From contig JADCFX010000002.1 of NCBI GenBank assembly GCA_020249285.1, positions 62,001-126,000 of the forward strand: a DNA stretch of 64,000 bases, given 5' to 3'. This DNA comes from Roseomonas sp. GTDB lineage: Bacteria > Pseudomonadota > Alphaproteobacteria > Acetobacterales > Acetobacteraceae. Shown here in pieces: positions 52,731-62,366 of the stretch; the first letter of the stretch is position 1, and every line of letters begins with the position of its first letter. Under the pieces are notes generated by a model. The model worked only from the letters and a program-made list of their open reading frames with translations. It was not told the origin of the DNA and ran no database searches. The translations under genes and the position numbers were made by a program.

Positions 52731-53159
52731 ATGAACGCGAAGACCCAATATGACCCCGCCGCCGATGGCTGGACGGATTTCATCTGGCATGAGGATGGCT
52801 TCCCCGCTTTAGTAGGCCCCTTCTGGCACAAAACCGTGGATGGCAGGCGCCTGCATGGGCTGCTGGTGGAAGAAAAGCACAGCAATATCCATGGCATTGT
52901 CCATGGCGGCATGATCTCCACCTTTTTGGACCAAACGCTTGGCCATACCGTCTGGGAAGCCGCTGATCGCGGGCCGAATGTGACCATTCAGTTGAATGTG
53001 CATTTCATCTCCGGCGCCAAGCAGGGGGATTTCCTGATCGCGGAGGGTGAGGTCATGCGTGTCACGCGTTCAATCGTATTCGTGCGTGGTCGGCTGACTG
53101 CGGGTGATCGGTTGATTGCCCATGCGGATGGGGTTTGGAAGCGGTTGGGGGCAAGTTGA
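52731..53159 (+). CDS. PaaI family hotdog-fold thioesterase
   Basis: A 142-residue hotdog thioesterase. The catalytic helix region SNIHGIVHGGMISTFLDQTLGH near residues 52-73 has the HGG motif of the PaaI family. VTIQLNVHFISGAKQGDFLIAEG near residues 85-105 forms the dimer strand. It would hydrolyse an acyl-CoA thioester, perhaps aromatic. It stands alone, divergent from the GST gene. Confidence 0.9.
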   Translation: MNAKTQYDPAADGWTDFIWHEDGFPALVGPFWHKTVDGRRLHGLLVEEKHSNIHGIVHGGMISTFLDQTLGHTVWEAADRGPNVTIQLNVHFISGAKQGDFLIAEGEVMRVTRSIVFVRGRLTAGDRLIAHADGVWKRLGAS

Positions 53160-53247
53160 GTGTATTGGTCTCTTTACCGATCCTGGCCAGCCGATCGAGG
53201 CGAAAACCTAACTGGATTGGGAACAATGCTACTAAGGCTTAAATCGC

Positions 53248-53661
53248 TTAGCCATGCACAGCCTCTTGCGCTTCCACCACCCCAGCCAACTTGTTATCTG
53301 ACCCGTAGCAAAAAAGGACCGTGCGGGGAGTTGCTTTAGTAGCAGCCTCTACGGGCGTCAGGACGATTTCGGACAATCCCAAGGTAAGCACACCCGCAAC
53401 AATCTGACTGGCAACGATAGCCCCCTTTAACGCCGGGCCGGGGCCACGCGTGTAGAGCCTGTAAATATCGCACGACTTGTCGCCATCTGGTGTTGTAGCG
53501 CGCGGATTGCCAAGTTCTGCCAGTACTGACACCCTACTTTGTCCGATCACAAATTTATTGATATCGACGGGATCGGGACGGCCTGCATGCATCACCGCAG
53601 AGCAGCCCGGTAAAGCTACAATCAGCAATAACGCTAGTGAAAGTCGCAGACGGAAAAACAT
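53248..53661 (-). CDS. Small lipoprotein, SmpA/BamE-like
   Basis: A 137-residue predicted lipoprotein. The signal peptide FFRLRLSLALLLIVALPGCSA ends in a lipobox LPGC with the acylated Cys near residue 19. The mature part contains DINKFVIGQSRVSVLAELGNP, which resembles the first strand and helix of SmpA/OmlA-fold proteins where similar outer-membrane lipoproteins share GMTRxQVxxxLGxP. A hydrophobic stretch (IVASQIVAGVLTLGLSEIVLT) follows near residue 90, which is unusual. An AGGAGGG ribosome-binding site fixes the ATG at 53661. Codon use is more AT-rich than in neighbouring genes. Confidence 0.75.
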   Translation of the reverse strand: MFFRLRLSLALLLIVALPGCSAVMHAGRPDPVDINKFVIGQSRVSVLAELGNPRATTPDGDKSCDIYRLYTRGPGPALKGAIVASQIVAGVLTLGLSEIVLTPVEAATKATPRTVLFCYGSDNKLAGVVEAQEAVHG

Positions 53662-53669
53662 ACAAACCC

Positions 53670-53710
53670 TCCTGAAAACCGGCTGAAAGGACATTGAAGA
53701 ATTTTCAGGA
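53670..53710. promoter_or_regulatory. Inverted CCTGAAA repeats in the lipoprotein / Bug-receptor divergent region
   Basis: TCCTGAAAA at 53670-53678 and TTTTCAGGA at 53702-53710 form a perfect 9-bp inverted repeat 23 bp apart. Further copies of the half-site occur as GCTGAAAG (53682-53689) and CCTGAAAG (53772-53779). The first arm overlaps the lipoprotein ribosome-binding site. A regulator operator is suspected. Confidence 0.45.
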
Positions 53711-53807
53711 AGATGCAACAATTTTATGCTTATTGGAATCATCTCAACCTTCCAATCATGGTCTGACCTTCCCTGAAAGTCCATCAAAACTACAACAGGA
53801 GGAATTA

Positions 53808-54797
53808 ATGATCCGCCGCCGAAGCCTCCTCGCCGCCCCCATCGCGCTTGGCGCCGCCGCGCACCAAGCCCGCGCACAATCCAGCGCCGCCTGGCCAGCC
53901 GGGCGGCCCATTCGCATCGTGGTTGGCTTTCCGCCCGGTGGCTCCGGCGATTTTCTGGCGCGTACCCTCAGCGAACCCTTAGCGCGCGAATTGGGCGGTG
54001 CGACCATCCTCGTGGATAACCGCCCAGGTGCCGGTTCCAATATCGCCGCCGAACATGTCGCGCGGAGTGAGCCAGATGGCTACACCATTCTGCTCGGCGG
54101 CAATTTCACTCATTCGGTGAACCCGGCCATGTATCGCCGCCTGCCCTTTGATCCGATCAATGATTTCACGCCGATCACGCGCGTGAGTGATCTGCCGCTG
54201 ATCATCGCCGTGCGCGCCGATGCGGGCATCAACAACCTTGCCGATCTTGCGGCACGCATGCGTGCTCAGCCAGGGCGGTGGAATTACGCGACACCAGGCA
54301 TCGGCACGCCAAGCCATCTGGTTGGCGCCAAGCTTGCCAAGGTAACGGGTGAGGATATCACCCATGTTCCCTTCCGTGGCGGCGCCCCTTCCCTGCAAGC
54401 GGTGCTGTCGGGCGATGTGCAAATCCTGGTTGGCACGCCGCCCGTGGCGCTGCCGCAAATCCGCGCGGGCACGCTGAAGGCGCTGTCACTCAGCACCCGC
54501 CTCCCCTCCCCCGCCATTCCCGATGTGCTGGGCAGTGAAGCCGCCGGCCTGCCCGCTTTGGATATCACCGGCTGGTGGGGTGTTTGGACCGCGGCGCGCC
54601 TGCCCACCCCCATTCGCGATCGGCTTTTCACCGCCTTTCGTGCCGTGCTGGCGCAACAAGCCGTGCAGGCGCGCTTGGCGCAGGAAGGGCTGCAAGCGCT
54701 GCCGAGTGAAAGCCCGGAAGAATTTGGCCGTTTCGTGCAGGCGGAAATCCCGATCTGGGCGCAAATCGTGAAGGATGCCGGCGCGACCGCGGATTGA
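53808..54797 (+). CDS. Tripartite tricarboxylate transporter (Bug) substrate-binding protein
   Basis: A 329-residue periplasmic receptor with the signal peptide IRRRSLLAAPIALGAAAHQA (Arg-rich, Tat-like). Mature markers are GRPIRIVVGFPPGGSGDFLAR, ILVDNRPGAGSNIAAEHVAR and ITHVPFRGGAPSLQAVLSGD. AGGAGG directly precedes the ATG at 53808, which is preferred over an upstream frame start. No membrane subunits are adjacent, so it is another orphan receptor. It lies near an SDR gene pointing the other way. Ligand unknown, probably a carboxylate. Confidence 0.92.
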   Translation: MIRRRSLLAAPIALGAAAHQARAQSSAAWPAGRPIRIVVGFPPGGSGDFLARTLSEPLARELGGATILVDNRPGAGSNIAAEHVARSEPDGYTILLGGNFTHSVNPAMYRRLPFDPINDFTPITRVSDLPLIIAVRADAGINNLADLAARMRAQPGRWNYATPGIGTPSHLVGAKLAKVTGEDITHVPFRGGAPSLQAVLSGDVQILVGTPPVALPQIRAGTLKALSLSTRLPSPAIPDVLGSEAAGLPALDITGWWGVWTAARLPTPIRDRLFTAFRAVLAQQAVQARLAQEGLQALPSESPEEFGRFVQAEIPIWAQIVKDAGATAD

Positions 54798-54806
54798 GCA
54801 TATTCA

Positions 54807-54828
54807 AGCCAAGTAGAAACGCTTGGCT
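54807..54828 (+). terminator. Weak hairpin after the Bug receptor gene
   Basis: A 7-bp stem AGCCAAG / CTTGGCT with an 8-nt loop begins 10 bp after the stop. No T-tract follows. Possible transcript end between the receptor and the convergent SDR gene. Confidence 0.35.
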
Positions 54829-54854
54829 GTTCGGAAAGGGCGCTACAACGCCCC

Positions 54855-55646
54855 CTACTGCGTCGTGCTGCCTGAAACCCCTGCTGGTGCCGCGGTGCGC
54901 CCGCCATCCACGGTATATTCGCCGCCCGTCATATTACTGGCGAGGTCAGACAGCAGAAACAGCACCAGATTGGCCACTTCCTCCGCCGTGCCGTAACGGC
55001 GCAGAGGGATCCCCGCCGCGTAGCGTTCTTCCACCCCCTTCGGATTATTGGGCGAAACCTGGCGGGACACTTCTTCGATCATCCGTGTCGCGATCGGGCC
55101 GGGGCAGACAGCATTGACGCGAATGCCATTCGGCCCGACCTCACCGGCCACGCTTTTGGTCAGCCCATTCACCGCATGTTTGGAAGCGGAATAGGCCGCC
55201 ATGCCAGGTGAACCCACCAGTCCCGCGATGGAGGCGGTATTCACCACCGCGCCGCGCCCGGCCGCGATCATCACCGGCAGAACGTGGCGCAGGCCCAGAA
55301 ACACGCCCTTCACATTCACAGCCATGATCTGGTCGAACACGGCTTCCTCATATTCCGCGAGCCGCGCGACGCGGCCTTCAATGCCGGCATTATTGTGGAA
55401 GCAATCAATCGCGCCGAAGCGATCCAGCGCCGCCTTCACATAAGCCGCGACATCGGCGGATTTGGTGACATCAGCCGCGCGAAACAGCGCCGCTGCGCCA
55501 AGGGAGGCTGCCAGCGCCTCCCCAGCCGCGGCATCTCGGTCCACGATCACCACCTTGCCGCCACGCGCCACAAAACCGCGCGTCACTGCCGCGCCAATGC
55601 CATTGGCACCGCCCGTCACAATGCCGACCTTGCCTGAAAAATCCAT
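54855..55646 (-). CDS. SDR family oxidoreductase
   Basis: A 263-residue classical SDR. It has TGGANGIGAAVTRGF at the cofactor loop (residues 11-25), an acidic VIVDRD favouring NAD, NNAGIEGRVA near residue 87, the Ser in NTASIAG and the YSASK motif near residue 152. The C-terminal GGEYTVDGG is typical. It follows malate synthase on the same strand, after two hairpins. The substrate is unknown. A GGAGGA ribosome-binding site precedes the ATG. Confidence 0.93.
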   Translation of the reverse strand: MDFSGKVGIVTGGANGIGAAVTRGFVARGGKVVIVDRDAAAGEALAASLGAAALFRAADVTKSADVAAYVKAALDRFGAIDCFHNNAGIEGRVARLAEYEEAVFDQIMAVNVKGVFLGLRHVLPVMIAAGRGAVVNTASIAGLVGSPGMAAYSASKHAVNGLTKSVAGEVGPNGIRVNAVCPGPIATRMIEEVSRQVSPNNPKGVEERYAAGIPLRRYGTAEEVANLVLFLLSDLASNMTGGEYTVDGGRTAAPAGVSGSTTQ

Positions 55647-55663
55647 GATGCGTTCCTCCTGCC

Positions 55664-55683
55664 CGGGCGGTTATTGCCGCCCG
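55664..55683 (-). promoter_or_regulatory. Hairpin in the SDR leader
   Basis: A perfect 7-bp stem CGGGCGG / CCGCCCG with a 6-nt loop lies directly before the SDR ribosome-binding site. It may influence initiation or be part of the promoter region. Confidence 0.4.
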
Positions 55684-55698
55684 CTTCGCATCATGCTT

Positions 55699-55728
55699 GC
55701 GCCGCTTGCCGGGAAAGACAAGCGGCGC
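55699..55728 (-). terminator. Hairpin downstream of malate synthase
   Basis: A perfect 9-bp stem GCGCCGCTT / AAGCGGCGC with a 12-nt loop starts 8 bp beyond the glcB stop codon. There is no T-tract, so it may be a weak terminator or a 3'-end stabilising structure. Confidence 0.5.
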
Positions 55729-55735
55729 CCGGATG

Positions 55736-57880
55736 TTACCCCGCCGCCTTGGCTTCCCGCCGGCGCGCCGTCAGCACAAATTCAGTATAGCCATTGGGCT
55801 GTTCGCGGCCCTTCAGCACCAGATCGCAAGCGCCCTTGAAGGCCGGCCCATCAAAAGCCGGCGCCATGGGGCGATAGGCCGCATCCCCGGCATTTTGCCG
55901 ATCCACCACGCCCGCCATGCGCTTCATGGTTTCCATCACCTGCGCTTCGCTCACCACGCCATGGCGGAGCCAATTGGCGATATGCTGGCTGCTGATGCGC
56001 AAAGTCGCGCGGTCTTCCATCAGCCCGACATCATTGATGTCCGGCACCTTGGAACAGCCAACGCCCTGATCCACCCAGCGCACCACATAGCCCAGAATGC
56101 CCTGCGCGTTATTGTCCAATTCGGCCTGCACATCAGCCGGGGACCAATTGGTATCGCGCGCCAGCGGCACGGTCAGAATATCATCCAGCTTCGCGCGCGG
56201 GCCGCCCTTGGTGATTTCATCCTGACGCGCGGCAACGCTGATCTGATGATAATGCAGCGCATGCAAGGTGGCGGCGGTGGGTGATGGCACCCAGGCGGTG
56301 GAAGCGCCCGCCTTGGGGTGGCCGACCTTCTGGTCGAGCATGGCTGCCATGGCATCCGGCATGGCCCACATGCCCTTGCCGATCTGCGCGCGCCCGCGCA
56401 GGCCGCAGGCCAAGCCGGTGTCCACATTCCAATCCTCATAGGCCTTGATCCAAGCGGCGCCCTTCATGTCATTCTTGCGAATGACGGCGCCCGCTTCCAT
56501 CGCCGTGTGGATTTCATCGCCGGTACGATCCAGGAAGCCCGTATTGATGAACACCACGCGATCCTTGGCCGCCCCGATGCAAGCCTTCAGGTTCACCGTG
56601 GTGCGGCGTTCCTCATCCATGATGCCCATCTTCAGCGTGGCGCGCTTGAGGCCGAGCGCATCTTCCACGCGGGCGAAAAGCGTATCCGCCCAGGCCACTT
56701 CTTCCGGCCCGTGCATCTTCGGCTTCACGATGTAAACGCTGCCGGCGCGCGAATTCAGCCGCTTGCCGCGAATATCATGAATGGCAATCACCGACGTGCA
56801 GAAGGCATCCAGAATGGTTTCCGGCACTTCCGCGCCATCAAGCTTCACCGCATCAATCATCATGTGGTGGCCCACATTGCGCACAAGCATCACCGAACGG
56901 CCATGCAGCGTGATCCCGCCACCCGCCGGGCGCTGAAACACGCGGTCCGGGTTCAGGCGGCGCACCATGGTCTTGCCACCCTTGTCGAAACTCGCTTCCA
57001 GATCGCCGCGCATCAGGCCAAGCCAATTGCGATACACAGCGACCTTGTCTTCCGCATCCACGGCGGCGACGGAATCTTCGCAATCCTGAATCGTGGTCAA
57101 GGCGCTTTCCAGCGCCACATCGGCAATGCCTGCCGGATCGGTCTTGCCAATCGGGTGCGCGCGATCGAATTTCACTTCGATATGCAGGCCGTTATTGACG
57201 AATAGCAGCGATGTTGCCGCATGCGGCTCACCCAGAAAGCCCACGCATTGGCCAGGCCGCGCAAGGTCGGTTTTGCTGCCATCCTTCAGCGTGACTTCCA
57301 GCGCGCCACCTTCAATCCGATACCCCGTGGCATCGGCGTGCGAGCCCTTGCCGAGCGGCACGGCGCTATCCAGCACGCCACGCGCATAGGCAATTACCTT
57401 CGCACCACGTTCCGGGTCATAGCCCTTGCTTGAAGCCGTGCCGGGAATGGCATCCGTGCCATACAGCGCATCATAAAGGCTGCCCCAGCGCGCATTGGCA
57501 GCATTAAGCGCATAGCGCGCATTGGAAACCGGCACGACAAGCTGCGGGCCTGCCATGGAAGCGATTTCCGCATCAACATCGGTGGTGGCCACCGTCACTT
57601 GCGCGGGTTCCGGCAGCAGATAGCCGATTTCCTTCAGGAAGGCGGTATAGGCCGCCTGATCAATCGGCTTGGTTGGGTTGGCCTGGTGCCAGGCATCAAT
57701 CTTCGCTTGCAGCGCATCGCGCTTGGCCAACAGCGCGGCATTTGTCGGCGCCATTTCACGCAGCGTGCGTTCCATCGCTTCCCAGAAGCGGGCGGGCTCC
57801 ACGCCCGTGCCGGGCAGGGCTTCGGTTTCGATGAAATTCTTCAGAATGGGGGCAACGAAAAGCCCCTTTGATGCAGACAT
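55736..57880 (-). CDS. glcB: Malate synthase G
   Basis: A 714-residue malate synthase of the monomeric G isoform, which condenses glyoxylate with acetyl-CoA to malate. It has [16 protein letters not shown] near residue 265 with Mg-binding acidic residues, [20 protein letters not shown] near residue 405 including the active-site Arg region, and [20 protein letters not shown] near residue 480. The C-terminal Cys/Asp lid region ([13 protein letters not shown]) is present. The start at 57880 gives the usual N-terminus; an ATG 84 bp upstream is unlikely. No isocitrate lyase gene is near, so glyoxylate may come from glycolate or from purine/ureide breakdown. Confidence 0.96.
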   Translation of the reverse strand: MSASKGLFVAPILKNFIETEALPGTGVEPARFWEAMERTLREMAPTNAALLAKRDALQAKIDAWHQANPTKPIDQAAYTAFLKEIGYLLPEPAQVTVATTDVDAEIASMAGPQLVVPVSNARYALNAANARWGSLYDALYGTDAIPGTASSKGYDPERGAKVIAYARGVLDSAVPLGKGSHADATGYRIEGGALEVTLKDGSKTDLARPGQCVGFLGEPHAATSLLFVNNGLHIEVKFDRAHPIGKTDPAGIADVALESALTTIQDCEDSVAAVDAEDKVAVYRNWLGLMRGDLEASFDKGGKTMVRRLNPDRVFQRPAGGGITLHGRSVMLVRNVGHHMMIDAVKLDGAEVPETILDAFCTSVIAIHDIRGKRLNSRAGSVYIVKPKMHGPEEVAWADTLFARVEDALGLKRATLKMGIMDEERRTTVNLKACIGAAKDRVVFINTGFLDRTGDEIHTAMEAGAVIRKNDMKGAAWIKAYEDWNVDTGLACGLRGRAQIGKGMWAMPDAMAAMLDQKVGHPKAGASTAWVPSPTAATLHALHYHQISVAARQDEITKGGPRAKLDDILTVPLARDTNWSPADVQAELDNNAQGILGYVVRWVDQGVGCSKVPDINDVGLMEDRATLRISSQHIANWLRHGVVSEAQVMETMKRMAGVVDRQNAGDAAYRPMAPAFDGPAFKGACDLVLKGREQPNGYTEFVLTARRREAKAAG

Positions 57881-58035
57881 TGGAACGCTCCCGAACAAGA
57901 GGCAGGCCTTGGCCCGCCCGTAGAATCCGAAGGGTTCCATAAAAGGAAAGGGGCGGCGGGGCAAACCGGGCGGGGGCTTGCGGGAAGCGGCGGGCGGCGC
58001 AAGGCTAGACCCATAGAAATTGAGGAAACCCCATC

Positions 58036-59610
58036 ATGGCCTATACCCCTCCGCGTCACACTTCCCAGCATTGGCATGTCACGAAGCCCGCCGCTTCTGG
58101 CCGTAAGGGCATGGTGGCGTCACAGGCGCGCGGCGCGGCAGAGGCAGGTGTGGCCATTCTGGAAGCCGGCGGCACGGCGGCGGATGCGGCGGTGGCCACG
58201 GCCTTTGCGCTAGCGACGCTGGAGCCCTGGAATAGCGGCCTGGGCGGCATTGGCTTCGCGCAAGTCATGTCGCCGGGCGGCGCGGCGGAGACCTTTGATT
58301 TCGGCCCGGTTTCCCCACGCGGCTTGAAGCCTTCCGCCTTCCCCATGACGGGCAAGATGAAGGCCGATTTGTTCACCTGGCCGGAAGTGCTGGAAGACCG
58401 CAATGTGCATGGCCCGCTTTCCTTCGCCATTCCATCCGCCGTCGCCGGCTATATGGAATTGCATGCGCGCCATGGCCGCATGCCGATCAAGGATGTGTTG
58501 GCGCCGGCGGTGGCGCTTGCGAAGCGTGGGCTGGCGCAGGATTGGTTCACCACGCTGAAAGTGGCCAATTCCGCTTCCGTGCTGAAGCTTTATGCGGAAT
58601 CTGCCCGGATTTACCTGCCGGGCGGCCTGCCGCCTGTGGCGCCTTATCAGGGCGCGCCGGGCTTCTTCCCGCAGGGCAATCTGGCCGCCACTTTGGAACG
58701 CCTGGCGCATGCCGGTTTGGCTGATTTCTACACGGGCGATATCGCCGCCGCCATCGCTGCCGATTGCAAGGAAATGGGCGCCTTCGTCAGCGCCGAGGAT
58801 TTGGCGCAATGCAAGGCCCGCGTGCTGCCGGCACTTGAAGCCGAATGGCGCGGCAAGCGGTTGATGCTGGCCAATGGCTTGACCGCAGCGCCCACCTTGA
58901 TGCGGGTGCTGGATGGCATGCGCGATGCGGATTTCTCGGGCAAGGCGCCCTCCGCCGCCTGGTATGCGCAATTGGCGCGTGTGATGCGCGCGGCCTATGC
59001 GGAACGCTTGGCGGGGCTTGGCGATGCGGAACCGAAAGCGGCTGAATCCTGCACCACCCATCTGACGGTCGCCGACAAGAGTGGGATGATGGTCGCCATG
59101 ACCACCACGCTGCTGTCCAGCATGGGCAGCCGCGTGGTGCTGCCGAAATCGGGCGTGCTGATGAATAATGGCGTCATGTGGTTCGACCCGCGCCCGGAAG
59201 CCGCCAATGCGCTGGCGCCGGGCAAGAGGCCGCTGACCAATATGTGCCCAGTGATTGCCGCTGAGGGTGACAAGCCCGTGATTGCCACTGGCGCTTCTGG
59301 CGGGCGGCGCATTATGGCGTCTGTCTTCCAGATGCTGTCCTTCGTTGCTGATTTCGGCATGGGGCCAGAAGCGGCGGCGCATCATCCGCGGCTGGATGTT
59401 TCCGGGCCCGAGGGCGTGACCGCCGATATTCGGCTGGGTGCGGAGACCCTTGCGGCGCTTGCGGCGGAAGACACGGTGACGGAAGTGGAACACGCCGTGC
59501 TGCCGGTGAATTTCGCCTGCCCCAATCTGATCCAGATTAGCGCGGATGGGCTGCGCACCGGCATTACCGATGCCATGAGTCCCTGGAGTGCGGCCATCGC
59601 CGAAGCGTAA
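58036..59610 (+). CDS. Gamma-glutamyltransferase family protein
   Basis: A 524-residue Ntn-hydrolase of the GGT family. The N-terminal KGMVASQARGAAEAGVAILEAGG, the central ESCTTHLTVADKSGMMVAMT with the nucleophilic Thr near residue 340 and the C-terminal GASGGRRIM are visible. The propeptide is cleaved before the Thr in active members. No signal peptide is present, so it acts in the cytoplasm, unlike classic periplasmic GGT. Substrates might be gamma-glutamyl compounds or cephalosporin-like amides. It is divergent from malate synthase. Confidence 0.9.
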   Translation: MAYTPPRHTSQHWHVTKPAASGRKGMVASQARGAAEAGVAILEAGGTAADAAVATAFALATLEPWNSGLGGIGFAQVMSPGGAAETFDFGPVSPRGLKPSAFPMTGKMKADLFTWPEVLEDRNVHGPLSFAIPSAVAGYMELHARHGRMPIKDVLAPAVALAKRGLAQDWFTTLKVANSASVLKLYAESARIYLPGGLPPVAPYQGAPGFFPQGNLAATLERLAHAGLADFYTGDIAAAIAADCKEMGAFVSAEDLAQCKARVLPALEAEWRGKRLMLANGLTAAPTLMRVLDGMRDADFSGKAPSAAWYAQLARVMRAAYAERLAGLGDAEPKAAESCTTHLTVADKSGMMVAMTTTLLSSMGSRVVLPKSGVLMNNGVMWFDPRPEAANALAPGKRPLTNMCPVIAAEGDKPVIATGASGGRRIMASVFQMLSFVADFGMGPEAAAHHPRLDVSGPEGVTADIRLGAETLAALAAEDTVTEVEHAVLPVNFACPNLIQISADGLRTGITDAMSPWSAAIAEA

Positions 59611-59639
59611 ATCACATGAACTGAACAAAGGAGAGTCGC

Positions 59640-60023
59640 GTGGAGGACGACCAATTAACCAACCCAGAGCATTGCGTGCAGCAGCAACTTGAGGCCTACA
59701 ACGCGCGCAATATTGATGCCTTTATGCGGTGGTGGGCCGAGGATTGCTGCTATTATGGCTTCCCGGATCAGCTTCTGGCCAAGGGAACTGCAGAAATCCG
59801 GGAGCGGCATCTCATTCGTTTCCGTGAACCAAACTTGCACGGGCGTTTGATCACGCGATTATCCGTGGATAACCTTGTGATTGATCAGGAGGTTGTTACG
59901 CGAACCTTCCCGGAAGGTCCTGGCGAGGTTGACGTGATTGCCATCTATGAGGTCGAAAAAGGGAAGATTACCAAGGCTTGGTTCAAGATGGGAAAGCCTA
60001 GGCTCCAGAATTCCTCAGCATGA
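59640..60023 (+). CDS. NTF2-like / SnoaL-fold protein
   Basis: A 127-residue cone-shaped alpha+beta protein of the NTF2-like superfamily, with QQQLEAYNARNIDAFMRWWAED near residue 13 and the sheet strands DVIAIYEVEKGKITKAWFKMG at the end. The family covers isomerases, hydratases and non-enzymatic binders; most members of this size have no known function. A GTG start at 59640 follows an AAAGGAGAG site. Codon use is more AT-rich than in the flanking genes. It is convergent with the xanthine-dehydrogenase-type gene. Confidence 0.85.
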   Translation: MEDDQLTNPEHCVQQQLEAYNARNIDAFMRWWAEDCCYYGFPDQLLAKGTAEIRERHLIRFREPNLHGRLITRLSVDNLVIDQEVVTRTFPEGPGEVDVIAIYEVEKGKITKAWFKMGKPRLQNSSA

Positions 60024-60047
60024 AAAATGATCTGGCAACGCACTGAT

Positions 60048-62363
60048 TTAGGCTACCCGCTTCCCTTGCATGATGCGCCAGATGCTCTCGGGCGTGATCG
60101 GCATATCCACATGCGCGACCCCCAGCGCATCACAGACCGCTGAAATAATGGCCGGCGGCGCGCCGCAAGCGCCGCCTTCACCCGCGCCCTTCACGCCGAG
60201 ATCATTAGATGGGCAGGGCACCACATTCAGATCAAGCGTAAAGGAAGGCGCATCACCCGCGCGCGGCATGCAGTAATCCTGGAAGGTTGCGGTCAGGAAC
60301 TGGCCGCTTTCCGGATCATATTGCGCATGTTCCAGCATGGCCTGGCCGATGCCGGCCATGATGCCGCCATGGCATTGGCCATGCACCAGCATGGGGTTGA
60401 TGGGCACGCCAACATCATCCACCGCTGCGTAATTGGCGATGGTGACTTCACCGGTTGTCGGGTCAACTTCAACCTCGGCAACGTGGCAGCCATTGGGGAA
60501 ATTACACTCCGTGTCGCGCGTATAGGTCAGTTGTTCATCAAGCCCAGGGGTTTCATCGGGCGGCAGGCGCGCTGGGTCATGCGCGGCGGCGATCACTGCG
60601 GGCCAGCTTGTGGCGATATCCGTCCCCGCCACGCTGAAGCGGCCATTGAGGAATCCAATATCCGCAACCCCCGCTTCCAACAGATGCGCCGCGATGCGTT
60701 TGGCCTTTTCAATGATCAGCGTGGCAGCGCGGCTGGTGGCCACACCGCCCATTTGCGAAGACCGAGACCCACCCGTACCGCCGCCCTTCAGCACAACATC
60801 CGAATCCCCCTGGATGAGATCAATGGCATCGAAAGGCAGGCCAAGCTTTTCAGACAGGATTTGCGCAAAGGCGGTTTCATGCCCCTGGCCATGGCTGAAG
60901 GTGCCGACCGTCAGCTTGGCGCGCCCTTCGGGCGTCAACGCCACGCGCGCCCATTCAAAAGGCTGACCGCCCGAGGCTTCGATGAAATAGCCAAGCCCGA
61001 TGCCGCGCAGCTTGCCGCGCTTGGCGGCATCCGCCCGCCGTGCCGGGAAGCCCTGCCAATCCGCCAAGTTCAGCGCCATATCTTGGGTTTCTGCGAAACG
61101 GCCGGAATCAATCACATTGCCGGCAACATTCTTGTAGGGGATCTGATCCGGGCGGATGTAATTGCGTCGGCGGATTTCATCGCGCCCAATGCCGAAGGCT
61201 GCGGCCCCTTGGTCAAATAGCCGTTCCAGCACATAAGCGGTCTCAGGGCGCCCCGCGCCGCGATAGGCATCGGTTGGCACCGTATTGGTAAAGACGCAAC
61301 GCACCTGCACATTCAACGCCTGAAGGTCATAGACCGTGCCATTGATGCGCCCGCCCGCCATGGTGGGCACGCGCGGGCCAAAATCCAGCAAATAGGCGCC
61401 CATGGCCGCCAAGGTGCGAATGCGCACGCCAATCGCTTTGGCGTTCTCATCAAAAGCCATTTCGGCATGCGTCACGTGATCTCGCCCATGCGGGTCTGAC
61501 AGGAAGGTTTCTGTCCGCCCCGCGCGCCATTTCACCGGGCGGCCAAGGCGCCGCGCGGCCCAAAGCACCATGGCACTTTCGGGAAACAGCTTCCCGCGCA
61601 AACCAAAGCCGCCGCCAACATCCGGCGAAATGACACGAATTTTTTCAATCGGCACGTTGAAGACAAGCTTGGCGAGATTATCGCGCACCTTCACCGCACC
61701 TTGTGAGGGCGAAACCAGTGTCCAGCGTTCGCCATCCCATTCACCAAGCGCCACACGCGGTTCCATGGGGTTGCCGACAATGCGGTTCTGCACCAGGTCA
61801 ACCGTGACAACGCGTGCGGCCTTGGTAAAGGCGGCATCGGCTTCCGCTTCGCGCCCGCTATCCCAGTGCACGCAAAGATTGCTGCCCTGTTCTTCCCAGA
61901 TCACCGGCGATGCGGGATCAAGTGCTGCGCCAGTTTCGGTGATGCTCGGCAGGGTTTCGTAATCAATCTGGATCAGCTCAGCCGCATCCATCGCTTCTTC
62001 GCGCGTTTCCGCGACCACCAGCGCCACCGGGTCGCCCACATAGCGCACGCGTTCGGTCTGCAGGATATGGCGCGTGGGGGCGAAAAGCGGCTTATCCTTG
62101 CCCGGCACTTCCACCTGCACCGGCAGCGCGCCAACGCCATCAGCAATCGCATCATGCCCGGTCAGTACCGCGAGCACGCCGGGGGCGGCGCGCGCTTCAC
62201 TGACATCCATGGAAAGGATGCGCGCATGCGCATGCGGGGAACGTAGCACCACCGCATGGGCCTGCTCAGCGCGGTCCAGATCATCCGTATAGGTGCCGCG
62301 CCCAGTCAGCAGCCGCACATCTTCCTTACGCCTTACCGGCTGACCAATGCCAAACTTATCCAT
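60048..62363 (-). CDS. Xanthine dehydrogenase family molybdopterin-binding large subunit
   Basis: A 771-residue molybdenum hydroxylase large subunit. The N-terminal ald_xan_dh domain has VRRKEDVRLLTGRGTYTDD and YVGDPVALVVAE. The cofactor domains contain SPDVGGGFGLRGKLFPE near residue 245, DAYRGAGRPETAYVLER near residue 365, TFSHGQGHETAFAQ near residue 495 and the catalytic Glu in VKGAGEGGACGAPP near residue 735. The AYRGAGR loop is not the AYRCSFR of true CO dehydrogenases. No FAD or [2Fe-2S] subunit gene is adjacent. The three-base gap from the cysteine-hydrolase-fold gene suggests an operon, with an N-heterocycle as possible substrate. Confidence 0.93.
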   Translation of the reverse strand: MDKFGIGQPVRRKEDVRLLTGRGTYTDDLDRAEQAHAVVLRSPHAHARILSMDVSEARAAPGVLAVLTGHDAIADGVGALPVQVEVPGKDKPLFAPTRHILQTERVRYVGDPVALVVAETREEAMDAAELIQIDYETLPSITETGAALDPASPVIWEEQGSNLCVHWDSGREAEADAAFTKAARVVTVDLVQNRIVGNPMEPRVALGEWDGERWTLVSPSQGAVKVRDNLAKLVFNVPIEKIRVISPDVGGGFGLRGKLFPESAMVLWAARRLGRPVKWRAGRTETFLSDPHGRDHVTHAEMAFDENAKAIGVRIRTLAAMGAYLLDFGPRVPTMAGGRINGTVYDLQALNVQVRCVFTNTVPTDAYRGAGRPETAYVLERLFDQGAAAFGIGRDEIRRRNYIRPDQIPYKNVAGNVIDSGRFAETQDMALNLADWQGFPARRADAAKRGKLRGIGLGYFIEASGGQPFEWARVALTPEGRAKLTVGTFSHGQGHETAFAQILSEKLGLPFDAIDLIQGDSDVVLKGGGTGGSRSSQMGGVATSRAATLIIEKAKRIAAHLLEAGVADIGFLNGRFSVAGTDIATSWPAVIAAAHDPARLPPDETPGLDEQLTYTRDTECNFPNGCHVAEVEVDPTTGEVTIANYAAVDDVGVPINPMLVHGQCHGGIMAGIGQAMLEHAQYDPESGQFLTATFQDYCMPRAGDAPSFTLDLNVVPCPSNDLGVKGAGEGGACGAPPAIISAVCDALGVAHVDMPITPESIWRIMQGKRVA

Positions 62364-62366
62364 GAC

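Noticed and set aside
58210..59628. Minus-strand open frame of 472 codons opposite the gamma-glutamyltransferase gene
   Set aside because: Antisense shadow caused by high GC; no motif, and the sense gene is clear.
60048..62363. Carbon monoxide dehydrogenase large subunit (CoxL)
   Set aside because: The active-site loop reads AYRGAGR, not AYRCSFR of true CO dehydrogenases.
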